Shown: in pieces, positions 6,988 to 14,182 of the stretch
How positions within the stretch are numbered: the first letter of the stretch is position 1
Layout of the letters: every line of letters starts with the position of its first letter
NCBI GenBank assembly: GCA_964632355.1
Contig: CAZWBW010000037.1
Coordinates: forward strand, 1 to 24,962
From: JALOAP01 sp964632355
GTDB lineage: Bacteria > Chloroflexota > Dehalococcoidia > Tepidiformales > Tepidiformaceae
Length of the DNA stretch: 24,962 nucleotides
Direction of reading: 5' to 3'
Notes under the pieces: generated by a model
Told to the model about the DNA's origin: nothing
Databases searched by the model: none
What the model saw: the letters and a program-made list of their open reading frames with translations, nothing else
Position numbers and translations under genes: made by a program

Positions 6988-8067
6988 TCAGAACTTGAGG
7001 ACGGTGCGCGCCACCTCGCCGGCCTTCATCGCGCGGAAGGCTTCGTTCACATCTTCGAGCGCGCCGGTGCGGGTGATCATCTCGTCGAGCTTCAGGCGGC
7101 CCTGCAGGTAGAACTCGACGTAGCGGGGCATGTCCTTGCGGAAGCGGTTCGAGCCCATGTTCGAGCCCTGGATGCGCTTCTCGACCAGGAACGCGGAGCC
7201 ATCGAGCTCGATCTTCTGACCGACCGGGATCATGCCGATGATGGTGGCGGTTCCGCCGCGGCGCAGGGCTTCGAAACACTGCTCGGCGGCGCGCTTATTG
7301 CCGATTGCCTCGAACGTGTACTCGGCGCCGCCGTTCGTGATCTCCATGACCTTCTGCACGGGATCGCCGGCGGAGGCATCGACGACGTGCGTTGCGCCGA
7401 GCTCCTTCGCGGTAGCGAGCTTCGATTCGACCATGTCGACGGCGATGATCTGGCCGGCGCCAGCGATGCGGGCGCCCTGGATGGCGGCGAGGCCAACGCC
7501 CCCGCAGCCCCAGACAGCGACCGACGAACCGGCTTCCACCTTCGCGGTGTTGAGCACGGCCCCGACGCCGGTCATGACACCGCAGCCGATGAGGGCAGCG
7601 CGGTCGAGCGGCATGTCCTCGCGAATCTTCACGACCGCGTTTTCGTGCAGGAGCATGTACTCGGCGTAGCTGGAGACGTTGAGGAACTGGAAGACGGGCT
7701 TGCCGTTCCAGGTGTACTTCGGCTTGTCGTTCGGGGAGCGCTTGGTTTCGGGGCTCTGGCAGAGGTTCGGGCGGCCGGAAAGGCAGTCTTCGCAATGGCC
7801 GCAGAACACGGAGAGACAGGCGATCACATGGTCGCCGGGCTTGACGTAGGTCACCTGGTCGCCGACCTCTTCGACGATGCCCGCAGCTTCGTGACCAAGG
7901 ATGGCGGGAGCGGGATAGGGGTAGAGACCGTCGACGAAGTGGAGGTCGCTGTGGCAAACGCCGGTGGCGACGGTCCGAACGACGATTTCTCGTGGACCGG
8001 GCTTATCGATGTCGACCTGTTCGATAGTGAGCGGCTGCTGGGGCCCGTGGAAGATGGCGGCCTTCAT
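6988..8067 (-). CDS. Zinc-dependent alcohol dehydrogenase (MDR superfamily)
   Basis: A cytosolic NAD-dependent oxidoreductase interconverting alcohols and aldehydes; the substrate is unknown. Its 359 residues fit the family. Catalytic zinc ligands are Cys38 (GVCHSD), His59 with Glu60 (GHE), and Cys162. The structural zinc loop has Cys89, 92, 95 and 103. The Rossmann motif GCGGVG is at 187-192, and an acidic residue (Asp211, IIAVDMVESKL) about 20 residues later favours NAD over NADP. Overall it resembles the class III/NDMA-type branch, but the glutathione-binding features of FrmA were not verified. AGGAGGGAAGC before the ATG is a strong ribosome binding site. A hairpin lies in the leader at 8114-8130. 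The gene stands alone. Confidence 0.93.
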   Translation of the reverse strand: MKAAIFHGPQQPLTIEQVDIDKPGPREIVVRTVATGVCHSDLHFVDGLYPYPAPAILGHEAAGIVEEVGDQVTYVKPGDHVIACLSVFCGHCEDCLSGRPNLCQSPETKRSPNDKPKYTWNGKPVFQFLNVSSYAEYMLLHENAVVKIREDMPLDRAALIGCGVMTGVGAVLNTAKVEAGSSVAVWGCGGVGLAAIQGARIAGAGQIIAVDMVESKLATAKELGATHVVDASAGDPVQKVMEITNGGAEYTFEAIGNKRAAEQCFEALRRGGTATIIGMIPVGQKIELDGSAFLVEKRIQGSNMGSNRFRKDMPRYVEFYLQGRLKLDEMITRTGALEDVNEAFRAMKAGEVARTVLKF

Positions 8068-8113
8068 GCTTCCCTCCTCTGGAATCTGCGGCGAATCCTA
8101 CCCTACGGAGCCG

Positions 8114-8130
8114 CCGGGGGAATCCCCCGG
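8114..8130 (-). repeat. Inverted repeat in the alcohol dehydrogenase leader
   Basis: CCGGGGG (8114-8120), AAT, CCCCCGG (8124-8130): a perfect 7-bp dyad with a 3-base spacer, about 47 bases before the dehydrogenase ATG. It could be an operator or a stable leader hairpin. No T-run follows on the minus strand, so it is not a standard terminator. Confidence 0.45.
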
Positions 8131-8307
8131 GGCGAGAAGGAGGGTAGCGGATCACGCACGGCCGTGAAATATTGCAATGCATGATGACTTCCGTCTGCCT
8201 GTGACACCTTCGCAAGGGAGGCTCGTACGTCTGCAATCAAGGCGGTACCGCATTCTGATTACGGTAAGTCATGAGTGGTTAGCATCCCGTTCAGTGGAGG
8301 TTGCGAG

Positions 8308-8931
8308 ATGGCAGACATGACCCGCGATCCCGGGCGAGTGGAGCAGGCACAAACGGGAATCTACAACGCCGAACACTGGCTGGCCTGGGTCCTGACGGCC
8401 GGCGCCATTCTCATGGCAGTGATCGGACTTCTTATCGGATTCGGGATGTTCGACGCGTGGGAGACGGGCGTGTTCGACGACGGCCAGGAAGGCGTGGGCC
8501 CGGCGGGCACCTTCTGGGATGGCATGCTCTGGATCATCGGGGCGCTGTCGTTGTACACGCTTGGGCACGCGATGCACCAGAGTGACCACCATTTCGGCCA
8601 GAACCCGGCCGACATCGACAGCACCAACAAGAGCCTCTTCGCGACCGAACACCTGCTCGCAATGGTCGCGGCACTGGCTGCCCTTGTACTCGGCGCGATC
8701 GGCCTGCTCGTGGCGTACGACGCGTTCGACAACGAGAACACTGTGTTCGATGGCATCCTCTGGATGCTTGCCTCGTTCGGCGCGAGCATCGGCGCCGCCA
8801 CGTTGCACACGGTTCGTCACCACCAGATGGCGAGCGAAGAGGACTACATCCTCTCGGTCGTCGAGCGCCATTCGGGCTCTCCGCGCACGACGGGCGCCCG
8901 GGTACCCGGCACGGAGAGGCGTTCTTCTTAA
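8308..8931 (+). CDS. Membrane protein with two repeated two-helix units
   Basis: A 207-residue protein of no family I recognise. Four hydrophobic segments (about 25-46, 72-90, 114-137, 149-168) form two similar halves. Half one runs AEHWLAW (21-27), IGLLIGFGMFD (39-49), FWDGMLW (69-75), HAMHQSDHH (87-95). Half two runs TEHLLAM (113-119), IGLLVAYDAFD (131-141), VFDGILW (146-152), HTVRHHQ (167-173). His23/His115 and His87/His167 occupy equivalent places, so they may bind a metal or haem; that is inference. The start is the ATG at 8308 because GTGGAGG lies eight bases before it; an upstream in-frame GTG at 8275 lacks a good site. The tail is polar. A strong terminator follows. Confidence 0.8.
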   Translation: MADMTRDPGRVEQAQTGIYNAEHWLAWVLTAGAILMAVIGLLIGFGMFDAWETGVFDDGQEGVGPAGTFWDGMLWIIGALSLYTLGHAMHQSDHHFGQNPADIDSTNKSLFATEHLLAMVAALAALVLGAIGLLVAYDAFDNENTVFDGILWMLASFGASIGAATLHTVRHHQMASEEDYILSVVERHSGSPRTTGARVPGTERRSS

Positions 8932-8953
8932 CGAAACCAAGCGGGATGCAAAC

Positions 8954-8982
8954 GAAGGACCTCCCCGAGTGGGAGGTCCTTC
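8954..8982. terminator. Strong intrinsic terminator
   Basis: GAAGGACCTCCC (8954-8965), loop CGAGT, GGGAGGTCCTTC (8971-8982): a perfect 12-bp stem, followed on the plus strand by TCGTGTTT. It sits 23 bases after the stop of the duplicated membrane protein and 23 bases from the end of the convergent ABC permease, so it may serve both. Confidence 0.8.
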
Positions 8983-9004
8983 TCGTGTTTGACGCGAAAG
9001 GCGG

Positions 9005-9799
9005 TCAGTCGATGAGGCGGCGGCGCATGCCCACCAGGGCGAGCCAGTAGAACACGCCGGTCGCCACCACGATCCAGGCGAGGTCGCCCAGGTGGCTCCA
9101 TTCGAGCTGGCCTTCGAGGAGCCCGCGGTAGACGTTGACCACGTGCGTGAGCGGGATGAACCAGCCGAGCACCTGGGCCCACACCGGCAGTTCGTCGAAC
9201 GGGAAGAAGGCACCGCCGAACCAGAACATCGGATTGATGACCAGGTTGAAGAAGTAGCTGAACTGGCTCATCGCGCGGGCGACTGAGGCGAAGCACAGCG
9301 AGATGGAGCTGAACAGCATCCCGGGGAGGAACGAAAGCGGGAGGATGAGGATCGCCAGCGGGGAGCCCACCATGTGCAGCCACGGATTCAGCAGCGCGGC
9401 GACGAGCAGGATGTAGGCGCCGGTGATCATCGACCGGGTGGTGCCCCAGAGGAGCTCGCCCGTGATGATGTCGTCGACGCTCACCGGGGTGGCCATGATG
9501 GCGCGGTAGGTTCCCTGCATTTCGAGCCGCACGTAGCTCCCCCAGGAGCATTCGAACGTGGCGGCAAACATGGGAAACATGGCCAGGAGGCCCGGGGCAA
9601 GGAAGACAACGTAGTCCTGGCCGTTCGCGAGCTGCACGAACTGCCCGAGCCCGAGCCCAAGCGCGAAGATGACGATCACCGGCTCGATCAGCTGAGCGAG
9701 GAACTCGGACTTCCAGAGCGTGAGCAGAACGTCGCGGTGGCGCTGCCATACGCGCCAGGCGCCGATGGACAGGTCGGGACGTACAGCGAACGCGCTCAA
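9005..9799 (-). CDS. ABC-2 type transporter permease (NodJ-like)
   Basis: The membrane subunit of an ABC exporter, pairing with the ATPase encoded just upstream. Its 264 residues hold about six hydrophobic segments (roughly 36-56, 64-84, 114-140, 145-170, 173-200 and 235-256). The ABC-2 signature region reads RLEMQGTYRAIMATPVSVDDII (about 91-112), and a hallmark loop near the C-terminus reads PLTHVVNVYRGLLEG. This branch includes NodJ, DrrB-like and other lipid, polysaccharide or drug exporters; the substrate cannot be inferred. The ATG overlaps the ATPase stop by four bases, so translation is coupled. Confidence 0.92.
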   Translation of the reverse strand: MSAFAVRPDLSIGAWRVWQRHRDVLLTLWKSEFLAQLIEPVIVIFALGLGLGQFVQLANGQDYVVFLAPGLLAMFPMFAATFECSWGSYVRLEMQGTYRAIMATPVSVDDIITGELLWGTTRSMITGAYILLVAALLNPWLHMVGSPLAILILPLSFLPGMLFSSISLCFASVARAMSQFSYFFNLVINPMFWFGGAFFPFDELPVWAQVLGWFIPLTHVVNVYRGLLEGQLEWSHLGDLAWIVVATGVFYWLALVGMRRRLID

Positions 9800-10719
9800 T
9801 CGAGCAACCCCCTTCCGGTGAGACGAAGGAAGACGTCCTCCAGGTTGCCGGGCCGGAGGAACGCCTTCGCCGGGTCGTTCACGTGCTCGGCGACCTGCTG
9901 AATAGCCACGGGAGCGCCGAACACGTAGACGATGTCTTCGACCTCTTCGATCGCGACGTCGGGTGCGCCCTGGATCTCGGCAAGGAGCGGAGCGCGCTCC
10001 TCGGGCGTCATGCGAAGCTCCAGCACCTGGTCGCCGGCGAACTCGGAGATAAGCGCGCGGGGGGCGCCTTCGGTGAGGATGCGTCCACGGTGGACGATGA
10101 TGAGCCGGTCGCAGAGGTGCGCCGCTTCGTCCATGTAGTGGGTGGTCAGGAGCATGGTGACGCCGCGGTTCTTAAGCAGCCGCAACTTCTGCCAGACGAG
10201 ATGCCGGGCCTGTGGGTCGAGCCCGGTGGTGGGTTCGTCGAGCACGACAATCTGCGGGTTGTGGACGAGCGCCCGGGCGATGACGAGCCGGCGCTTCATG
10301 CCGCCGGAGAGGTCGTCGACGCGGGCGTTCGCCTTTTCGGCAAGCTGAAAGAGCTGGAGCGACTCCTCGACGCCCGCCAAGGCGTCCCGCTTCGAGATGC
10401 CGTAGTAGCGCGCGTACACGAGCAGGTTCTGGCGGACGCTCAGGTCGGGGTCGAGGTTATCGTCCTGCGGGACGATGCCGAGGATCTGCTTGACCTGGCG
10501 CGCCTTCTTCCGCACGTCCATGCCCGCGACCAGCAACTCCCCTGCAGTCGGCGGCGAAACACACGAAATCATCTTGATGGTCGTGCTCTTCCCAGCGCCG
10601 TTCGGGCCGAGGATGCCAAAGCACTCGCCGTCGCGAACGGTGAACGAGACGCCATCGACAGCACGGAACGAACCGTAGGACTTAACGAGGCCACGGGCCT
10701 CGACGGGGAACTGATGCAC
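9796..10719 (-). CDS. ABC transporter ATP-binding protein (NodI/DrrA-like)
   Basis: The nucleotide-binding subunit that powers export through the permease encoded next. In its 307 residues: Walker A GPNGAGKST (38-46), Q-loop VPQDDNLD (83-90), signature LSGGM (137-141), Walker B VVLDEP with Asp161 and Glu162, D-loop GLDP, and H-loop His194 (TTHYMDEA). The C-terminal extension of about 90 residues is typical of NodI and DrrA-type ATPases. The phrase DDNLDPDLSVRQNL is characteristic of the NodI branch. The start is GTG (10719-10717) with GGTGAGG about 11 bases before it. The 283-bp gap up to the TPR gene holds no convincing gene; it contains a small dyad, GTGAC-GGCG-GTCAC (10793-10806), that might be an operator. 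Confidence 0.94.
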   Translation of the reverse strand: MHQFPVEARGLVKSYGSFRAVDGVSFTVRDGECFGILGPNGAGKSTTIKMISCVSPPTAGELLVAGMDVRKKARQVKQILGIVPQDDNLDPDLSVRQNLLVYARYYGISKRDALAGVEESLQLFQLAEKANARVDDLSGGMKRRLVIARALVHNPQIVVLDEPTTGLDPQARHLVWQKLRLLKNRGVTMLLTTHYMDEAAHLCDRLIIVHRGRILTEGAPRALISEFAGDQVLELRMTPEERAPLLAEIQGAPDVAIEEVEDIVYVFGAPVAIQQVAEHVNDPAKAFLRPGNLEDVFLRLTGRGLLD

Positions 10720-11002
10720 GTTGGGGGGACCTCACCTGTTTAGGCGCGAAGGGCGAGCGCCGAAGAGCGGACGGAACGGGTCATCCAGAGAGGTGACGGC
10801 GGTCACGCCGCACCGGAGCGAGGTCCATATCCACCATAATGCGGGCGATAGTACCGAACGCCCGGGACGATGACAACGGTTCGACCGCGACCGCTGACGG
10901 GGGGCGGTCACGGGAACGATCGGCGTACGAAACACGAACCAGCACGCGATGGCTGCCGCCTAACGGCCACGGCCCGTTCGCAGATTCGGAGCGGAGGCGA
11001 GG

Positions 11003-11872
11003 CTAGTCGAAGGACTCGTCTTCGGTTTGGATGCTGACGCCGAGGCCCTCGGTATCGAGCTCGCTTTCGGCTTCCGACCAGGTTTCCTCGGTGTCTTCCT
11101 CGTCCTCGAATTCCTCGTCTTCGAATTCCATCTCCTCGCCGCGAAGGAGGCCACGGCGGGTGTAGGCGCGGAAGTCGGTGGCGCGGGCCTGCGGGAAGCT
11201 CACACGGCCGATCTGGGAGGGGTGCTGGTACGTCTCGCGGATCATGACCTTGAGTTCGCCGGTCGTGGTGACCATGGCGGCGGCGTACCGGTTCCCGCCG
11301 GCCATCATCTTGGCGAGCCGGAGCCCGATCCGGGGCTCGACCATGCCCACGTACTGCCCGGTGGTGGTCACCACGTTCACGGCGTTGCCCTGCACCTGGA
11401 GGTCCACGACGTCGCCGGCGTCGAGCAGGTTCGCGACGTTGCGGTCGACCGCCTGGAGCGTAGCGACCGTTGCCTTCCCCGTTTCCTCGATGAAGAGCCG
11501 GGTATCGAGCTGGCTACGCGCGCTCTGCGCGGCGACCTCGCTCATGCTCGCAAGCCGGTCGAGGTTGCGGCGGGCGATCGTGTTCGTGGGGTCGATTTCG
11601 ATGGCACGGCCGTACATCTTGCGCGCCTCGGTCACCTGTCCAATTTCGGACAGCGCCTTGGCGAGCCGGTTCAGCGCCTCGGCCTCTTCGCCGAAGATGC
11701 GGATGTACTCCCGGTTGACGTTGACCGCTTCGTCCCAGCGGCTGTTCACCGCAAGCTTCACTGCCTGTTCGGTCAGCTGCTTGCGGAGGCGATTCCGCTC
11801 CTCCGGTGAAAGTCCGTCGGTATTTTCTTCGTTCGTCACTCTGGCAAAACCCGTCATCCATTCGGAGGGCAC
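11003..11872 (-). CDS. TPR-repeat protein with conserved-looking C-terminal domain and acidic tail
   Basis: A predicted soluble 289-residue protein. An acidic-basic N-terminal helix is followed by two tetratricopeptide repeats (about 34-67 and 68-101; the second ends YGRAIEIDPTNTIARRNLDRL). A linker helix follows, then a compact alpha/beta domain at about 130-227 (LDAGDVVDLQVQGNAVNVV, then GQYVGMVEPRIGLRLAKMM). The last 43 residues are extremely acidic (EDEEFEDEEDTEE). TPRs bind partner proteins; the C-terminal domain is not one I recognise. The start is uncertain: GTG at 11872 and ATG at 11857 are both in frame and neither has a clear Shine-Dalgarno. It is divergent from the cysteine-cluster gene, with an 80-bp shared upstream region. 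Confidence 0.8.
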   Translation of the reverse strand: MPSEWMTGFARVTNEENTDGLSPEERNRLRKQLTEQAVKLAVNSRWDEAVNVNREYIRIFGEEAEALNRLAKALSEIGQVTEARKMYGRAIEIDPTNTIARRNLDRLASMSEVAAQSARSQLDTRLFIEETGKATVATLQAVDRNVANLLDAGDVVDLQVQGNAVNVVTTTGQYVGMVEPRIGLRLAKMMAGGNRYAAAMVTTTGELKVMIRETYQHPSQIGRVSFPQARATDFRAYTRRGLLRGEEMEFEDEEFEDEEDTEETWSEAESELDTEGLGVSIQTEDESFD

Positions 11873-11940
11873 AGCGTGGCTGGCCGCTCACCTCTCCGGC
11901 GGAACACTTTGCGTTCCACACGCGCTGGGCGCAAGCGTCA

Positions 11941-11946
11941 TACCAT
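11941..11946 (+). promoter_or_regulatory. Putative -10 box of a leaderless promoter
   Basis: TACCAT, then six bases (AGCTGA), then the ATG at 11953. No Shine-Dalgarno is available in that interval, which suits a leaderless mRNA. The -35 region is not clear. Confidence 0.35.
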
Positions 11947-11952
11947 AGCTGA

Positions 11953-12567
11953 ATGGGAATCGATAGAAAGGTTCTCAATCGTATGCGAGCCGGGTGGCAG
12001 AAACTTCGCCCGCGCTTTACCGCGTATGAACTGCACTTGCCGGGATCGCCCGCGTTCGTCTGCCTGGCAGAGGCGTGCCCGTCGCACTGCTGCAAGAAGT
12101 ACACGGTGAGCCTGGACGAGCGTGAACTGGCGCGGCTGACGCGCTTCAGCGGGCTCGAGCCCGTGGACGTGCTGGAGTGCGAAGACGGCCAGCCAATCAC
12201 CCTTCCGTTGGCCCAGCCGTACGTGCTGGCGCGGCGAGACGGGAGGTGTGCGCTGTTGGGCGACGACCTGCGCTGCAGCCAGTACCACGGCCGCCCGGAG
12301 GCCTGCCGCCTCTACCCGCACTTCATCATCTTTTTTGACGAGGAGACCGAGCGCCCGGTGTATAGCGGCGTTGAGGCGCTGACCGCTTCAATGCGGACGG
12401 TGCTCGATGGCGGGGAGCCCGGTTCGCTGATCCCGCTGCTGCTGCGGCACCTCGAGTGCCCGGGGTTCACCGGCGACCCGATCAGCGAGGAGGCGTGGGA
12501 GGCGCTTGCCCGCGAGACGTTTCAACTCCAATACCTTCCTATGCAGGAAGTGAAGTGGCACGGGTAA
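11953..12567 (+). CDS. YkgJ-type cysteine-cluster protein
   Basis: A 204-residue protein of the YkgJ (CxxC cluster, UPF0153-like) family, believed to bind a metal or Fe-S cluster; the biochemical role is unknown. The cysteines are at 37, 42, 46, 47 (VCLAEACPSHCCKKY), 99 (GRCALL), 108 (LRCSQYHGRPEAC), 118 and 169. The pattern GRC...C..Y..RP..CR.YP is the family hallmark. The C-terminal part is helical and without motifs. The ATG at 11953 sits six bases after a TACCAT box; a second in-frame ATG at 11983 also lacks a ribosome site, so the upstream one is preferred. It is divergent from the TPR gene; the EamA gene follows after 46 bp. Confidence 0.85.
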   Translation: MGIDRKVLNRMRAGWQKLRPRFTAYELHLPGSPAFVCLAEACPSHCCKKYTVSLDERELARLTRFSGLEPVDVLECEDGQPITLPLAQPYVLARRDGRCALLGDDLRCSQYHGRPEACRLYPHFIIFFDEETERPVYSGVEALTASMRTVLDGGEPGSLIPLLLRHLECPGFTGDPISEEAWEALARETFQLQYLPMQEVKWHG

Positions 12568-12613
12568 TCGGTACGTTGTCTGCTACCGTGAAGCGCGAGG
12601 TTCGGACCAGGCA

Positions 12614-13540
12614 GTGACTCCCCGTCAGCTCGTGGCGCTTCTCTTCCTCGCCCTGATCTGGGGCGCGTCGTTCCTATACATCCGCGTGCTGGTCGACGGC
12701 GGCTTCGAACCCACCGGCGTGAGCGCGGCCCGGACGGCAATCGGGGTGCTGACGCTGGTGCCGTTCGCGTGGGCGTCGCGACACGCCTTCCCCCGCGACC
12801 GGCGGACGTGGGCGGCGTTGGCGGCGCTGGGCGTGGTGAACTTTGCCGCGCCGTGGACGCTGGTGGCGCTGAGCCAGGAGCACATCCCGAGCTCGGTGGC
12901 GAGCATCGTAAATTCGGCGATGCCGCTCTGGGCGGGCATCTTCTCGGCAATCCTCATTCGCAGCGAACGGCTGACCGCGATCCAGGTGGCGGGGCTGATG
13001 CTGGGCTTCCTCGGGGTGGTGGCGATCATGGGCGCCGACCTGGGTGACTTCGGCGGCGATTCCGTGCTCGGCGTGACTATCATGCTGCTTGCCACATCGA
13101 TGTACGGGAGCTCCACCGTCTTCATCCGCCGCTACATGTCGCACGTGACGCCGGTAGCGCTGACGGTCGGGCAGGTGGGGTTCGCCGCAATCCTGTTGCT
13201 GCCGCTCGCGTTCGCGACTGGCGCGTTCGAAGAGGCGGCATTCGGCGGAGCAGAGATCTCGGCGGTGCTGGCGCTCGGCGCGCTGAGTTCGGGGCTGGCG
13301 ATCGTGCTGTTCATGTGGCTCATCCGCGAAGTCGGCCCCGTGCGCGCGTCGGTCGTGACGTACATGATGCCGCCGATCGGCGTGTTTCTCGGGTGGGCGG
13401 TGTTCAGCGAGCCAATCGGCTGGAACCTGCTCGTGGGGCTGCTGCTCATCGCGACGGGCGTTGCGCTCGTCCAGGGGCTCCCGGGATTCGCCACGCGGCT
13501 GCGGGTCGCATCGGCACAGGCCCAACCGGTCAAAGACTAA
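12614..13540 (+). CDS. EamA/DMT family transporter
   Basis: An integral membrane protein of the drug/metabolite transporter superfamily, moving small metabolites across the inner membrane; the substrate is unknown. Its 308 residues contain about ten hydrophobic helices in two EamA halves (roughly 5-137 and 152-288). Family features include LIWGASFLYIRVLVDGG near the N-terminus and ASIVNSAMPLWAGIFSAIL at the end of half one. The second half includes SSGLAIVLFMWLIREVGPVRAS, then PPIGVFLGWAVFSEPIGW. The start is GTG (12614) with only a weak purine stretch upstream; a TACCGT at 12584-12589 could be its -10. The short cytosolic tail is polar. Confidence 0.92.
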   Translation: MTPRQLVALLFLALIWGASFLYIRVLVDGGFEPTGVSAARTAIGVLTLVPFAWASRHAFPRDRRTWAALAALGVVNFAAPWTLVALSQEHIPSSVASIVNSAMPLWAGIFSAILIRSERLTAIQVAGLMLGFLGVVAIMGADLGDFGGDSVLGVTIMLLATSMYGSSTVFIRRYMSHVTPVALTVGQVGFAAILLLPLAFATGAFEEAAFGGAEISAVLALGALSSGLAIVLFMWLIREVGPVRASVVTYMMPPIGVFLGWAVFSEPIGWNLLVGLLLIATGVALVQGLPGFATRLRVASAQAQPVKD

Positions 13541-13563
13541 TCCCGGACGCATCCTCGGCGGAG

Positions 13564-13569
13564 TAGGAT
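13564..13569 (+). promoter_or_regulatory. Putative -10 box for the VOC gene
   Basis: TAGGAT, 30 bases before the ATG at 13600. The spacing resembles that at 5612 and 19909. No firm -35 was found, and the upstream EamA gene could also supply the transcript. Confidence 0.25.
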
Positions 13570-13599
13570 GCGCGAATCCCGCCGCATGGAGATGCAGGT

Positions 13600-13986
13600 A
13601 TGGCACCCCGGGTTCAGCTGGGCCACATCGGACAGGTTTCGGTCACGGTCTCGGACATCGAGAGGGCAGTGGCGTTCTACCGCGATGTGCTTGGACTTCC
13701 GCACCTGTACACGTTCGGGCAGCTCGCGTTCTTCGACTGCGATGGCACGCGGCTCTTCCTCGATGCGCTGCCGGAGGCGCGCGAGCAGGGCACGTCGGTC
13801 CTCTACTTCAGCGTGCCGAACATCCATGCGGCGACTGCGGACCTGCGGGCCAACGGCGTGCAGTTCGAAGGCGAGCCGCACATGATTTTCCGTCACGAAG
13901 ACGGCATGGAAGAGTGGATGGCGTTCTTCCGGGACCCCGACGGACACACGCTTGCGCTGATGTCGCAGGTGGCCGCGACGGCGTAG
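13600..13986 (+). CDS. VOC (glyoxalase/dioxygenase fold) protein
   Basis: A 128-residue cytosolic protein with one vicinal-oxygen-chelate module made of two beta-alpha-beta-beta-beta units. The first runs GHIGQVSVTVSDIERAVAFYRDVLGL (8-33). The second runs LYFSVPNIHAATADLRANGV (68-87) and ends MAFFRDPDGHTLALMS (107-122). Likely metal ligands are His9 and His116, with a third from the second unit (Glu104 or Glu105 in GMEEWM). Members include glyoxalases, dioxygenases and antibiotic-binding proteins; the substrate cannot be told from sequence. The ATG has GGAG eight bases upstream. It follows the EamA gene by 59 bp on the same strand. Confidence 0.88.
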   Translation: MAPRVQLGHIGQVSVTVSDIERAVAFYRDVLGLPHLYTFGQLAFFDCDGTRLFLDALPEAREQGTSVLYFSVPNIHAATADLRANGVQFEGEPHMIFRHEDGMEEWMAFFRDPDGHTLALMSQVAATA

Positions 13987-14030
13987 GGCGGGTGCACAAT
14001 GCATAAGAAAGTGTGCTAAGCTGAAACCAG

Positions 14031-14058
14031 TTGTTAGGCGTATTTCGCTGGCTAATGC
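14031..14058 (+). promoter_or_regulatory. Possible promoter of the DEAD-box helicase with a long leader
   Basis: TTGTTA (14031-14036), a 16-bp spacer and TAATGC (14053-14058). It would give a leader of roughly 118 nt before the GTG at 14183. The leader contains the inverted repeat GCGGC-TGTGAT-GCCGC (14092-14107). The rest of the 196-bp gap shows no gene. Confidence 0.25.
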
Positions 14059-14182
14059 CACCTGGCAATACCGAGTCAAGGGTCTCGCTCCGCGGCTGTG
14101 ATGCCGCAGCTCTCGCGCCCGAGATGCGCGATTCCGTTGAGCGCCCGGCCAGCGTATGCAGACTTTCGAGACGAGCTGATTT

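Noticed and set aside
6973..8184. 403-codon plus-strand frame opposite the alcohol dehydrogenase
   Set aside because: The minus strand has the full zinc-ligand and Rossmann pattern, and the plus-strand product has no recognisable feature.
10732..10935. 67-codon minus-strand frame between the TPR and ABC genes
   Set aside because: Arg/Pro/Ser-rich translation without structure, no ribosome site and no third-position bias; treated as non-coding.
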